The translations under genes and the position numbers were made by a program. From Blumeriella jaapii (lineage: Eukaryota; Ascomycota; Leotiomycetes; Helotiales; Drepanopezizaceae), in the NCBI GenBank assembly GCA_009599575.1, contig VWND01000064.1:1674001-1738000 (forward strand): a DNA stretch of 64,000 nt. The letters are read 5' to 3'. Under the pieces are notes generated by a model. That model made no database searches. It was not told the origin of the DNA and saw only the letters and a list, made by a program, of their open reading frames with translations. Shown in pieces: positions 21,604-33,614 of the stretch; position 1 is the first letter of the stretch; the number at the start of each line of letters is the position of its first letter.

Positions 21604-22402
21604 AGATTGATATCACTGGAATCGGGGTCTTCTGCTTGGCTCTAGCTGTGTGGCACGACGTTGATATCATGAAGAATGAAAAAATGACCTTGCACAACAA
21701 ACCTGGCGTCTGCGGACTGAAATGTTAATGTGGAGTAACGTGGAGTTGAACAAGCGAGAACCTTCACAGATGAATGTCTTATGCTCCATGCTTGACTTGA
21801 TATTGATATACAATCTTCTCGTATTCCCTTGTAACTCCCCGCTTCTGTAACTGTCTGAAATTGCTGTCGCCAGCCACAAACAAGACATTCCATGCCATGT
21901 TCTTCTTTCTTAGATAATCTTGTGACTTTCCAACCTTTTCTTCCTGCCTGCCTACACGCTCGCCCATGTCACCGGAGCAGCGAATGCTATGTGTGCTTTG
22001 AGTAGAGGTCTCAAGATACTGTTCTTACCTACATTGAACTGAGGATAGATACTGGGGAAATCTGTGAGAAAGACGTAAAAAACCCTAAATTGGGAAGCCT
22101 GGAGCGGCATCAAATTTAAAGTCCTGTCACGCAAAATCCATTGAATATCGTAGTGAAATGACCAATCATGTCAGACTTGACATTTGTTCCAGCTCGGCGT
22201 TGTCCCAAACACTTGAGTAAGAATCTTCATTTCCCTTCCAAGCATACTAGGAAGCCTTGCCTTTGCATCAACCAGATCCGATCATCTTGAACACCCTACG
22301 CCTTTCACGCGCAAACAACCAAAGGTGAAACTTTCACATTTCACAGCACTCCAAGAGCCAGGCTAAGCCAAAAAAAATTTGAATTGTGAGCCAGTTTCCA
22401 AG
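21604..22402. other. intergenic between convergent rpl7 and isa2
   Basis: About 800 bp. Minus-strand open frames (for example 21642-21893) show no domain. No RNA gene was recognised here. Confidence 0.5.
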
Positions 22403-23226
22403 CTAGGCCTTTATATCAAAGCTGGTACCGCACCCACAGCTGCTAGTCGCCAAGGGATTATCCACAATCTTGAACTGGCTCCCAATCAACTCCATCGTGT
22501 AGTCGATCTTGCTCCCTTTCAACAGTTCCAAGCTAGGCCTATCCATCACCACCTTTGCGCCTGATCCATCGTCCGCTGCGAATACGGTATCGTCCTCGTC
22601 CAACTTGCCTTCTTTGTCTCCGGCTTCTGGTGATGGTGGCGATGACGATGCGTGGGAGGTCGCGGCGTTCGGGTCGCTTGAGGAGGCGTTAAGTGCTGGT
22701 GAGGATCCGGATGGGAGACTTCCATCTAGCGACGGGAGAGTGGTGAGAGACATGAGATATTGGAAGCCGTGGCAGCCGCCGCTTTCCACCTGTATTCGGA
22801 GAGCGAGGTTGGGATTGGAATCTTTGGCCATGATTTCTTTCAGGCGCTGGACATTCTATTAGCTTCAGATCTACATCGATAAATAGAATCGCGAGTACTT
22901 GCATTCGAAGCCCGAGGAGTAATCTCGACTGCCATAGGAGCTCCTTCGTCATCATTGCGGGGGTTGAAGATGGCGCTTGTCGCTTGCCGTCTCGAAGATC
23001 TGGTAAACGCTCTTCTCCCTTGACTCGGACCTGTTGAAAGGATACTGTAGGCTTTGCGGCTGCTTTGCAGAGCTGAGAATGGGATATTGGGTGCTAGGAA
23101 ATCCAGGACTGGAGAGGCGCTGTGGAGAGATCGGAGGGGGGCGATTTGAAGGAAAGCTCGTGCAGCGGAGATCGGCGCAGAGGCGGCCAGCTGCGCACAG
23201 CTTCTTACGACGCTGTGGGATACCAT
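22403..23226 (-). CDS. isa2: mitochondrial iron-sulfur assembly protein Isa2
   Basis: A-type protein that, with Isa1 and Iba57, builds [4Fe-4S] clusters in the mitochondrial matrix. Two exons: 22903-23226 and 22403-22855; 258 aa. The first about 75 residues are Arg/Ser/Ala-rich with few acids, a mitochondrial presequence. Then MAVEITPRAS, LALRIQVESGGCHGFQYLMSL with the first ligand Cys, and TSSCGCGTSFDI with the paired C-terminal Cys: the three-cysteine HesB/IscA signature. Between them is a fungal-type low-complexity insert of Ser/Pro/Ala about 45 residues long before DEDDTVFAADD. Phase is kept only if the 47-nt intron starts with GCAAGT (a GC-AG intron); a GT donor three bases further shifts the frame. 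It diverges from the SDR gene. Confidence 0.9.
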
Positions 23227-23740
23227 GGTATTGCAGAGGTAATGGCAATAGATAGATGTCGAAAGCCGTGCGTCGAAGATGCTGAGGGTTGAGATGAATC
23301 AGCACGGCAAGGTATCGTGGCTTGCGTGGTACAGTACAGTATGTAGGCTTTCCATCCTTGTCGACACGTGCCAGTACTTGGCTTACAAACAAAGCAAGCA
23401 GTCAGATAGGCAGTTGTAAATTCTACGAACTCTATGTTCCGAGACTACGTATTGGAGGGATTCAATATATGGAAGTCAGCAACACTTTAGGCAGAATATG
23501 CGGTCATGCAGCGCTTACGAGGATATAAAGTACTGTAGAGGATCTGGATATTCGAGGTTTGTCTCATCACATACAATTTGCTAGCTCATCTTCTGATACT
23601 CCCTTGAATCTTCACCGACTCACAAATCGCCTTCTTCATCCGTTTTCTGAAACCCTTACCTCTCAATCTGTAAGTCTCCCAGTTACTGCATATCAAATCA
23701 AATCAAACCCATTCCGGTACATCACATCTACTCTACCAAT
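23227..23740. promoter_or_regulatory. divergent intergenic region between isa2 and the SDR gene
   Basis: 514 bp separating two head-to-head starts. It includes a TACAGTACAGTA tract (about 23332-23343) of the kind that recurs in gene-free DNA across this window. No specific factor site is assigned. Confidence 0.35.
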
Positions 23741-24837
23741 ATGGTTAGCATCAAAGATGTTCGCACGTCAAACGAGACCTTCAAAGCTTCCAGTCAAGCA
23801 TCTGGTCTCGTAGCTGTCTTCGTGGGAGCAACGTCCGGAATAGGCATGGGCTCACTCAAAAAATTCTCGAAAAACGCCAGCGCACCAACTGTCTATGTCG
23901 TCGGACGGTCCAAGAAAGCAGCAACACCACTCCTCGACGAGATCAAGGCGTCGAATCCCGAGGGAACCTTCAACTTCATCGAGACAGAAATCTCACTTAT
24001 CAAGAATGTCGATGATGCTTGTGATGAGATTTCATCTAAGGAGGAGAAGGTTGACCTCATCTTCACCTCCCCTGGCTACTTGGCCTTTGAGGGGCGAAAA
24101 GGTATGCTTTTAGCCCTCTTCATACACACAGATGATTGACATTCGATGCCGTAGAGAGTACAGAGGGAATCGACATTCCTAACGCCCTTCGCTACTACTC
24201 CCGACTCCGCTTCATCTACAACCTGCTCCCTCTTCTGAGAGAAAGCCCCTTGCCTCGCGTGATATCCATCCTAGCCGGTGGCCAGGAAGCTGCCATTGAC
24301 GTGACCGATCTTGAAGTCAAGAACGACTATGCATTCATCAAAGCAGCCAATAGCGCCACAACCCAGACCACGCTAGCCTTCGAAGAGCTGGCTAAATCCA
24401 ACCCGACCATCACGTTCATCCACAAGCATCCGGGCTTCGTCAACTCGGGCATTCTCGACCGGCTCTTGGCGACAGCATCGGGCGTTTATGCTATTCCTGC
24501 AACAATTGGGCGATGGATCGTCGTACCCATCGTCAACCTGTTCTCGATGAGCGTTGACGAAGCGGGAGAGAGGGTCTTGTTTTTGGCTACGAGCTCGAGG
24601 TACCCAAACTCTACGCCGAATGCAATTTCCGGGGTTGAACTTCCGGCAGCGATAAAAGTCGCGCAGAGTTCGGTGGTGAAGGATGGGGTCGGGAATGGTG
24701 TTTATCGGGTTGGGCCTAAGGATGAGGTTGCCGGGGAGTCGCCTGTCTTGTCTGGGTATCGTGCCGATGGGGTTGACAAGCTTGTCTGGGAGGAAACTCT
24801 AGCTGTGTGGGAGAGAGCTTTGGCAAGGTCGGCTTAA
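23741..24837 (+). CDS. short-chain dehydrogenase/reductase family protein
   Basis: Two exons, 23741-24101 and 24155-24837, 53-nt intron, 347 aa. The N-terminal cofactor-binding motif is VGATSGIGMGS, a variant of TGxxxGIG with Val in place of the usual Thr, followed by VYVVGRSKKAA where the Arg suits NADP(H). DLIFTSPGYLAF takes the place of the NNAG strand. The catalytic Tyr and Lys are probably in NDYAFIKAA (YxxxK). PGFVNSGI follows at the expected distance. The C-terminal third (GVELPAAIKVAQSS to the end) is an extension typical of fungal SDRs annotated only as NAD(P)-binding. Substrate cannot be read from the sequence; no biosynthetic neighbours suggest one. Confidence 0.8.
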
Positions 24838-27800
24838 AGGATGACACATGGTGGTTTTGCTTAGGTCGAGAAATTTTACTTGGCCTTTTAATTGAGGCTG
24901 GGAGAACTGACTGAAAATGTGCCAGGGACCAGTCTTGTGCTCTTCGTCACTCAGTCGCAGGATTCTTGTATACCAAGTTCGGGGAACCGTATTTGATGTA
25001 TGTATACCATCACAATGTATCTCGCCGAGTAGTAGCACAGTTTTATAATTTCATCGCAACCCAGGCCCAACTTCGAACAAGACTTCTGTCTGTCGAGCGT
25101 GTCGACTCTTTTCCCGGCTCATCTTGTTGGTGACTTTCAAGTTTGGTTTCCAAGCCGCCTTGCTCTTCTCCGTTCGATCTGATCTCCCCCTCTTTACCTT
25201 TCAAATAGAGGGGTTCAACCATTTTGCTATCATTCAGTTCCGGTTACGGCATTTTCGTAGCCACTCTGTGAGTTACCACAGCCTTCTTTTCCTCGACATC
25301 CCCGTCCCTCGACGATCATTATCTAGAGGCGCCCCAATACATTCTTACCTCTGCCGTCCTTCTAACCCGGCTTGTCCTTTTTCGTGTTCGCATCAATAAG
25401 CCTCTCCTCCGACAAAACCTATCTCCACCCGCTTTCCTGGCATCGACTTGCTTACCAAGCTCTTCAGTATGCCATTTCACAGCAGACTCTTACCAACATC
25501 CGCGGCCATGATCTGTAGTGCCCACGTAAAAGCCAAGCTGATCACGTCGTGTGAAAGGGACGGCAGGGATATCGCCCCGGCTCGGATGATGCCCTGGATG
25601 TGTCGGTGGAGATCGAAGCGCGTGTAATGAGCCATACGATGGAGCGAACTTTCGGGCTATCCACGTAGCTGGTCGCAAGGAAGACCAGAATCTATCAGGG
25701 GTCATTGACTGGAGGGATCTGAAAGCAGGAAGGTTGGCCTTCGACCGACGAGACGGCCGAATAAAAGGAACGAATCCTCGGAGGCGGCGCGAGTATGCAG
25801 GAGTAACCACTGCAAGTAAACTTCGGTGATATAGGCGGAGATGTAGTAGTATGAGCTTCGGCAGTCTTTGGTAGTTCAACTGCCTATACTGCCTTGTAAT
25901 GTGGGCGTTCTGTTCCTGGAGCCTGAAATCATCACCATAAGAAAGCATACGTGTTTAACGTTGCAAGCCTTGAGAGGGTCATTACTCACACCTGTGGATT
26001 CGTTCAAAGGAAAAAAATGCACCACCACTCCGTTACGTGTGCTTAGACGGTTTCCTGCAACATAGCTCGCCGCTACCGTCTTCCCGCGTCCCTAGATCCC
26101 GCCTGCCCAGATCGGTCGACCTCGCTTGCCGGCGCCACCAAAACAAAACACAACAACAACACAAGCAAAATCCCCACGCGATCCAACAACCAAAAAGATC
26201 CAAAATCTGCTCAACACGACTCCTCCCCCACAATTAAAATCGTAGAGAATTGCAAAAAATGGCAAAACTCCAGAGCACCCACTTGGGTGCTCCTTAGAAA
26301 CCCTCCTTGAGGATTTTAAAGCTGTTACAGGGGGAAAGGGAAGGAAATCACATTGCACATGGGACCGCACTACACCGCAGTCTCGTGGACTTTCAGCTGC
26401 TACGACTAGTTTAACGAGTTTGCGCTCCAAGTGCACCATGGGGGACTTGTGTTGAAAGGAGGGGAGGCGAGTGGTTATGTATAGGGGACCTGGATTTTCC
26501 GGACGCCGAGGATGATGCGAGCGCCCGAGGACGATTCACCTTGGGAGATTTGAGAGGATTTGCGTAGCAGCCGCAGCGGATCGTTGGCACCTATGAAATG
26601 CCGATTTTGCATCTCCCTGGCGTTACTGTTGCGGCTTTTGAGAGGGCTTCTGAATCTCAGCGTCTTGCATAGCAGTGGTGTTGTGATGCACGAATGAGCC
26701 TCCTATCTCGTGAAGAGTAACCGCGCAGAGCTTTGCACGTCTGAAGTCATTTGAAGATCGGTATCAGTTCGCATGGAGCTGCGCCTGGTAGACCCCGAAG
26801 CCAAAGTATCATTCATTGAGCGATTGAAATTCAAGCAAGAGCGATACGCATCCTGGGCATTGGATATCCAACCCCGTCCTTACCTTCGCCAGCGGAGACC
26901 GTGTCGGCGGGCCAAAGTACAGTGTGTCTTGGGCAGGGAACAGCTACTTTCAAGACCCCAATCCACCTATTTGTTCTCACGAATAGTCACGCATTCGAGA
27001 AGAGCAGGTGTTGGTATCACTTCAGGGAGCCAAGCATGGACTGATTCGAGACTCGAGTGCACTACGGTGGTTGTGTTTTGAGTTGTCTTATCCTGCTTTT
27101 CAAGGCTCTGAAGGAGTCTTATCTTCTGGATAGCTGGCTTGTAAGGTAGACTTAGCAACCCACGTGGGTAGCATTCTGACAGCAGGTCATGTCGGCGTTT
27201 GAATCCATACTTTTTGACCAGATTGTCTGGGAATGGACGATTTAGAAAAAAAAACTCTACAGGCTGCTGAACATCGAAGTACCTCAGAGCTATCTCGCAA
27301 CAAAGCTACGTGTGCTTTAGTCATACCTTTGTACTCGGTTCGAGTAGGTTGTCAGCAGGATCTGGGAAGATTCTGCAGCAACACCTAACTTCAGACTTCT
27401 GTGTTAAGACTCCCAAGAATGAGCGGTCCAGCCTAATCACACGCGACTACATTCGCACGTCTTACGCGATTGGGCTATCCGCAGGCTCATCAGATACTTC
27501 TGCGGCAACGAGCCCATGATCGAAAATCACTGGAGATGATAGTCGTGCTTGTAGAAAATGGTAAAATCAGGCTCAAGAATATCGCGATCACAACAGAACG
27601 GTAAGCATGGAAACAAACGCTTCAAGCGCATCTAAAGTTACGAGAAACGCGAATTTGATTTTCAAGCTGAGAGAGACACAAGTGTGAGTCACAGTGGAAT
27701 AGTATCTGGCTGCGCAACAAAATCAAGAAGCTGAAGATAGTCCTAGCCATATGGAAGCGGTAAGATATACATGAACACGGCGACTTCGAAGAGCTGTACT

Positions 27801-28926
27801 GCTATGTAATAGTCATTGAGATCTTGAGACACGCGTCGTGAGACGACGCACTGGATCTAAAACCCGGAGACCCTGTCTCGTAGTAGCGCGACCGCTTTTG
27901 GTCATAACCTCCGCACATATGCTCTATCTACATCCGTGTGTTCCCGTAGCAGTCGATGGGACAGACCGAACGGTGCGCAACCAAGCACCCTGCATATGAA
28001 CGTAAACGTAAACGCACACGTACGCTGGTAGAGGGCAGAAGAGAAGAAGTAGGGTCCTCGAGTACGGCTCGAGAATCACGGAGCTTCGTGCTCCAAGGTC
28101 ACATCGCGAATGCGAGATACCTCCTCACCACGTAGAGTATACAGAGTCCGCAGCCCCAGCACCCAACCGAGCTTCCGCTGCGAGAGTCTCGCCTTCCGGG
28201 GTCATCATGTACAGTACGTGTCAGAGGTACTCGTCCTTTTCCTGTCCTCCTCACAAGCCGATCATGCGGGTACAATCATATCCGCAACCACAACCACGAC
28301 TGGAGCAACAACACCACCTAAGGTATGTACCCAACTCGCACCCCCCTCTCAACACGCGTAGACAAGACAAGACAAGACACATACCGTACTGTACCTAAGG
28401 TGAGGCCCCGAAAAAAAAAAAGACCGACAAATCACACGCTCCACCTTTACACATATATAGGCTTTGCACCGTAAACCTTGCCCCTGCCGGAGTTGACTGA
28501 CGGTTGAACTCTCACCAAAGCCCTGTCCCCCCCCCCCTCCCCGGCATGAAACCGAGCAACAGAGCCAAAGCTAAAGATCCCCAGAAGTTCCGAGCTTTCG
28601 CAAAGAAGAACGAACCCCTACCGAAGGTCGGTAAGCTCAAGCCCCCTCCTCCTCCTCCTCCACCGTCCGTCCGTCCGTCCGTCCACCCAACCCTCAAACC
28701 GCAAACCGCAAACCGCAAACCCTATTCTCTTCGACCGCAAGCAAGCAAGCAAGCAAGCAAGCAAGTGTACACAAAATGTCACACACAAGAACCCCAGTTC
28801 CCGATTCCGGCGAAGGTCTCGCGGGCAGAGAACGCGCCGACGTTATCGATCGGTGCTTGCTCGCCCCTTACGTGCCTCCGGCCGGGTCGTATGTACAGTA
28901 CTACCCACGTTCCGGCTTCCAAGCTA
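24838..28926. other. gene-poor region, no supported gene
   Basis: About 4 kb. A pyrimidine-rich stretch at 25100-25470 resembles a leader, and frames between 25480 and 25860 contain protein-like pieces on the plus strand that do not join, overlapped by an uninterrupted minus-strand frame (25490-25948). Neither shows a known domain. A plus-strand frame at 26773-27081 is likewise unrecognised. Homopolymers and CA-rich tracts lie around 26140-26180 and 28400-28760. Confidence 0.35.
28660..28765. repeat. cluster of simple repeats
   Basis: In order: CCT triplets, a CCGT tetranucleotide run, short CGCAAAC repeats and a GCAA tetranucleotide run (about 28739-28765), within 110 bp. Confidence 0.85.
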
Positions 28927-29797
28927 CAGTAGGGTGCAAAAAGTCTCTGCACCCCCCCCTGGGAAGCCAAGGAAGCCAAGGCAGTTGTAAAACAGCCAAG
29001 GCAGATTTTAACAAATTAAGGTTTATTTATTAAAAATTTTCATTCAGCTGAATTCTAGTATTGGTATACCATCCTTTGGCTTCAATAACCGCGTTCAGGC
29101 GATTTTCCATCGTAGTAGCTAATCGATACAAAATCCCAATATCAATACTATGCCACGCTTCTTATGCTCTTTGAATTAATGCGTTTAAAGTTTCGACTGT
29201 GTATCGGCGTATGCTTGTGTAATCGAAGGTCGTTTTTTTGGCATCCATTTCTGTTTATCCATCGATCGAAGAAGGCCTTGCATACAACGTTTTTTACAAT
29301 CGTTATCGATTTCGTATTATAGATCGTGCATTTTAATATGCGGATTCGAATGTGCGACAGTATCGTATACAAAATCTCGTTGTTTTTCCGTTAAAGCGCG
29401 AGGTCTTCCGGTGCGTGGTTTTGATGTAAAATCGATCGTACCAGGAGGATACGTTTTAATTGTAAGACGTATTGTTGAAAGCGGAATATGCGGATATTTT
29501 CGATGAATACGACCGGCAGACCATTGTTCAGACGATAATTCGATAATTCGTCTTCGCCATTAAGGAGTCAATTCAATTCGAGGCATTGTATTGTATTGTG
29601 TTGTACATAATGCAAAAGAGTACGTGTCATGAATACAATTGAGAAACAATCAGAATAAAAGACACGTATTGCAATTGAATATAAATTTTTTAATAAAAAA
29701 ACTATAATTTATTAAAATCTGCCTTGGCTGTTTTACTACTACCTTGGCTACCTTGGCTGCAAGGGGGGGGGGTGCAGAGACTTTTTGCACCCTACTG
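28927..29797 (-). mobile_element. degenerate Tc1/mariner element with long terminal inverted repeats
   Basis: 871 bp bounded by perfect outer inverted repeats (CAGTAGGGTGCAAAAAGTCT and its complement) and flanked on both sides by TA, the duplicated target of Tc1/mariner elements. Inverted similarity extends about 100 bp inward through repeated AGCCAAGG blocks. The minus strand holds transposase remnants: MPRIELTP, RIIELSSEQWSAGRIHRKYP and SKPRTGRPRALTEKQRDFVYD near the start (helix-turn-helix region) and EAWHSIDIGILYRLATTMENRLNAVIEAKGWYT at the end. The central catalytic DDE/D part is missing and stop codons interrupt the rest, so it cannot encode an enzyme. The AT-rich interior and TAA stops fit repeat-induced point mutation. 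Confidence 0.85.
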
Positions 29798-30668
29798 TAC
29801 GTACAGTAGAAGGCCCAAGTGCCGAGCCCGGTGCGGCGCGCCGGTGGGTCGGTCTAATTTATGCTTGAATTGATTGATAGATTGCCTTTCCGCGTCGCGA
29901 GACGCGGGAGAAGCAAGCTTTTGCGGACCGGACCGGACCGTGTGCAGAGGGAGATGTCGTGTGTTTGGGAGGAGAGGAGAGGAGAGGAGAGGAGAGGTTC
30001 GCGAACCGGCCGTGTGCGACCGAACCAAGACAGCTTGTCAGGTCTGCTTGCGCGAGGTGAACAGGTAGGTCATCTTCGTGTGCATGGGGCAAACAGGGAT
30101 GGAATTGGGCGAGCCACGTCGGTGGCCATCCTGAATTTCTTTCACGGAGAGAAGAAGAGACAGGAAGCGAGTAGAGAAAAGACAGCACGCGAGTAAGGTA
30201 GTGAGTGCAGTGAAAGGGCGGCTTGGGTATTTCCTAACACATCTATCGCAAAAGATCAATCACCCCGCCGTGCACCGAGCCCGCCGACTCATGTACCTAT
30301 CGTATGTACGCCTACTAGCCGACAAAGAAGATCCTCTAGCATTATGCATTACGTATCCGCCGGTTCTCTTCCCATATCCTGTACAGAGACGCCTTGGGGC
30401 GTCATGGGCCCCGGCGTCCGCTAGAAGGAGAGCGCTTCTCTCGAGAGAACAGAGTCCACGACCCGATTCCGTGACACGTGGTGAGATGCGGGACTCAACC
30501 GTTCCGAGAAGCCTTCCGGGAGAATGCAAGTAGGTATGAAGAGCGTTGTACAGTAAAGAGACCTCCCCTCCCCGCTCTCTTGCTTCGGCGAGGCGGCGTT
30601 ATCACAATCAACAACATCCTTGGTTGTCCTTGTCGCGGTGCGTTATCAATGCGAGTCGTAGGATCTCC
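29798..30668. other. intergenic, no gene seen
   Basis: Contains a GGAGA pentanucleotide run at about 29969-29997. Open frames on both strands through this run are low-complexity shadows. Confidence 0.5.
29969..29997. repeat. (GGAGA)n microsatellite
   Basis: About six tandem GGAGA units read directly. Confidence 0.85.
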
Positions 30669-33309
30669 TCAGACCATGATCCACTCCCCCTCATTCCGTT
30701 CCATGTATCGCTGCCACCGGAACGGCACACCGAAGTCTGCATTGCCCCTGCCGTCTGCCTCGTCCGCCCACAGCTTCTCCAGCACCTCCTGACCGGCCAA
30801 GTTGTTCAGGTAGCCACTCTTGCTCGTGATCTCCCTGCACTTCGTGCGGACGATGCTTTGCTGCAGCTCATTCACACACTCGCTTCCACTGATGAACAGC
30901 GGCCATAGAAGGAACTTCTCGGCACCACTGCCCGGCTCGAGACTCGTCACGTAGTACAGCACTTGCGAGACCAAGTTCTGGAAGTTCGTGTGCGAGGAGG
31001 GCAAGTTGGGGCACGCCAGACGCTCGGTGTAGAGCAAGGCGGCGTAGCGAAAGGCCTCCGAGACGTATCCGAAGTCTCGCAGTTGAGTGGGAGACGGCGT
31101 GAGCGGGAGCGTGGCGACGAGGCGGATGGGGTCGAATTCCCAGTTCTGCAAGGCGTGGCGCGCAGCTTTCCACTCGGTCCAAAACGTGGTTCGCATCTCA
31201 TCGTGAGAGGAGGCCGAGAGGAGAGCTGGGAAGGTCGCGTCGTCGTCGAGGGTAGAAGCGAAGCCGTTGCCGTCAAAGTTATGCGCATGGAGGCTGTAGA
31301 AGTCAGCCAGAGCTTGGCCAGCCAAGCCTGGCCGAGGGCGCGGCAGGATCGGGCGGCGGACCTCCATGTCGGCCGGTCCGGCCGGGTCCAGGACCGGGCG
31401 GTGTTGCGACAGCATGTTCAGCCGACCGAGCCGGCCGATGACCTTGAAGAGCACCGAGTCACACCCAGCCAGATTCTCCAAGGCGTGAGTGGGATGCGCG
31501 GAATTGGCAATCATGTCCAAGTAGCCGCCTCTCAGCTGGGCTTCGCGGTCGTTAATGCTGGCTGCAATGCCGTCGTAGAAGGTGAAGAGGGTTTCCATCC
31601 AGCCCCAGTTCCCCGTCTCGATTCCGGAGTCGCGCATGCCGAGGATTTTCTTGACCCCGGCGAATTGAGTCCGGAACTGGGCGACGCCCGACTCGCACAT
31701 GCGGTAGTGGCAGAGTATGAACAGTGTAGCCAGGACGCAGTCATGCCGCGCTTTTTCGGGGTCACTCAGTTGCTGGTTGAGGAGGTGGACGGCCAATGTC
31801 CGGTGTTGGTGTTCCTCGTACAGCGACGAGTCGGTTGGCGGCGAATCAGGTGACATGGGACGATTTGATGTTCTTTGGAAGAGCATCGGACGCGACCCAG
31901 AATTGATGGAATCGTGGAACTCGAGGTCTAGGGGTGCCAGACGCCAGCTCTCTTGGCCCGAGGACTGTTTCCGTTTCATGCGCAGATTGCAAGCTGCGAG
32001 GGCGCAGATGGCGTGTTGCAAACTCTTGCTGGTTGCGGCCAGACCGAGGATCTGCTCTCGGTAGGGGTTGTTGGGACTGTCGATGCAGACCACCGAAGGG
32101 CAGATGATCTTCTCGTAGTAGTCGAGGAAGAAGGACACTCGAGCCGACAGACCCGGGGCGTAGGAAGAAGGCATGCTCTCATGGCCGTATTTGTACGGGT
32201 CCGACTCCGACGCAGGCTGAGAGCGAGCGTCGTCGTCGTTGATGGAGGCCCAACCCAGATGACTCGGACGGCCGTACATCCCCGATTCTGGCGCAGTGTT
32301 CACGGCGCCTTGCACGTTAGTGGATGTGACCCAGACAGCCTGAAGTGAACTTACCCAGCATGTCGTCGTCGTAGAAGACTTCGCGGACGTTCGGAGACGA
32401 CTGATGCTGGCGGTTCTCGATCATGTCATACGGGTTCTGGTGCGATCCGATGCTCGAGCTGAGGTCCGACTGCGCATAGTAGTGTTGTTCGGGACACGAT
32501 GTCGGTCCGCGTGCATCGCCCATGACTCCCGCCGCCGGGCTCGCCGGGCCCGACGTCCCCGAGGAATAGCTCCCATACATCGGCACCGGGCTGTGCATAT
32601 ATGAAGCATCGTCCGGATACGACTGACTGATGGGAGACGCGCAATAGTCGCTCTCGTCGTAGGTACTGAGCGAGTCGATCGGACTGCCGAGCCCCGTCGC
32701 ATCGAGCCTCCCCAGGCTCATGGTGTGCAGTCGATTCAACTGCGGCAGCTGTCTCTGCTGGCTCATGCCCTCTTGATGATAGTCCGGGTGGATGGGGTAC
32801 TCGTGAGACACGGCCATGTTCCACTCGGGGGCCATGGTGGTTGGGGGGGCCACGCCGTGGGGTGCCATGTTGACAAAGTCGTAGGTCGTGAACGGGCTGG
32901 AGGGAATGGAGGCCATCGAGGCCTCCATCTTGATCTTCATCTCGGCCTCCTCGTGGACCTTGGTCGCCGCCGCCGCCGCCGCCAACGCCGCCGACTTGTG
33001 ACGGTTCGCCGGCGGGCTTTTGGCCGCGGGAGCCGACCTGGCCACGGGCAGCGACAGGCCGCGGAGTTTCCCTCGACTGGCGACGCCCACGCCCCATGTC
33101 AGCTGGGTTTTGTATCCCGAGCATTCGTTGCCCACCTCCAGACACGGCGAGCAGTAGGGCCGCCGGCGATCACACTTGACACCTCTCTTGGTGCACGCAA
33201 AGCAGTCGTCCGAGGCGCCACTGGCGGGGGTTCGACGGCGTCGCTTGCGCTGTGGCAGCGGCGTCTGCGGATCCGCCGTCGCAGGAGGGCAGGCCACCGG
33301 TAAAGTCAT
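30669..33309 (-). CDS. Zn(II)2Cys6 transcription factor
   Basis: Two exons, 32355-33309 and 30669-32308, 46-nt intron; 864 aa. Residues about 18-24 are a basic nuclear-targeting run (QRKRRRRTP). The DNA-binding domain is CFACTKRGVKCDRRRPYCSPCLEVGNEC, with all six zinc-binding Cys in CX2CX6CX5CX2CX6C spacing. A conserved block after the finger (GYKTQLTWGVGVASRGKLRGLSLPV) occurs in a fungal subfamily often labelled Acr-2-like; I offer that name only tentatively. A long Ser/Pro/Gln-rich middle follows. From about residue 370 the sequence (FFLDYYEKIICPSVVCIDSPNNPYR, LAATSKSLQHAICALAACN, LATLFILCHYRMCE) fits the Fungal_trans_2 regulatory domain. The target pathway is unknown; 5 kb or more of gene-free DNA lies on both sides. 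Confidence 0.9.
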
Positions 33310-33595
33310 GATGAGAGCGCGCGCGGAGGGGGGTTTCTTCGTCTGGATTGAAGTGAAGGGGATGTTTCATCAAGGGAGGGAGCGCATTGAGCACGGCGAC
33401 GTGTAAGAGGCAGATGAAGAATGTGAGGGAGATAGACGAAGCGTCATGGGCCAAGGGGGAGGGAGGGAGGGAGGGCGTGGTGTGAAGGGCATTGGCATTC
33501 ATTATGAGGAAGGCGGTCATTCGGCTCGAAGCCAGGGCCGACCAGGGTACGGACCGCAGAGCAAGGTATAATAGACGGACGGACACGATGGGCAT

Positions 33596-33614
33596 GGGGG
33601 GGGGGGGGGGGGGG
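33596..33614. repeat. poly(G) run
   Basis: 19 consecutive G on the plus strand, in the upstream region of the Zn2Cys6 gene. Confidence 0.9.

Noticed and set aside
28660..28765. Tandem short repeats as a possible CRISPR-like array
   Set aside because: Units of 3-7 bp without spacers in a eukaryotic genome; simple repeats.
30963..31853. 296-codon plus-strand open frame antisense to the Zn2Cys6 gene
   Set aside because: It mirrors the GC-rich coding strand of a convincing transcription factor and has no domain; long antisense frames are common in such genes.
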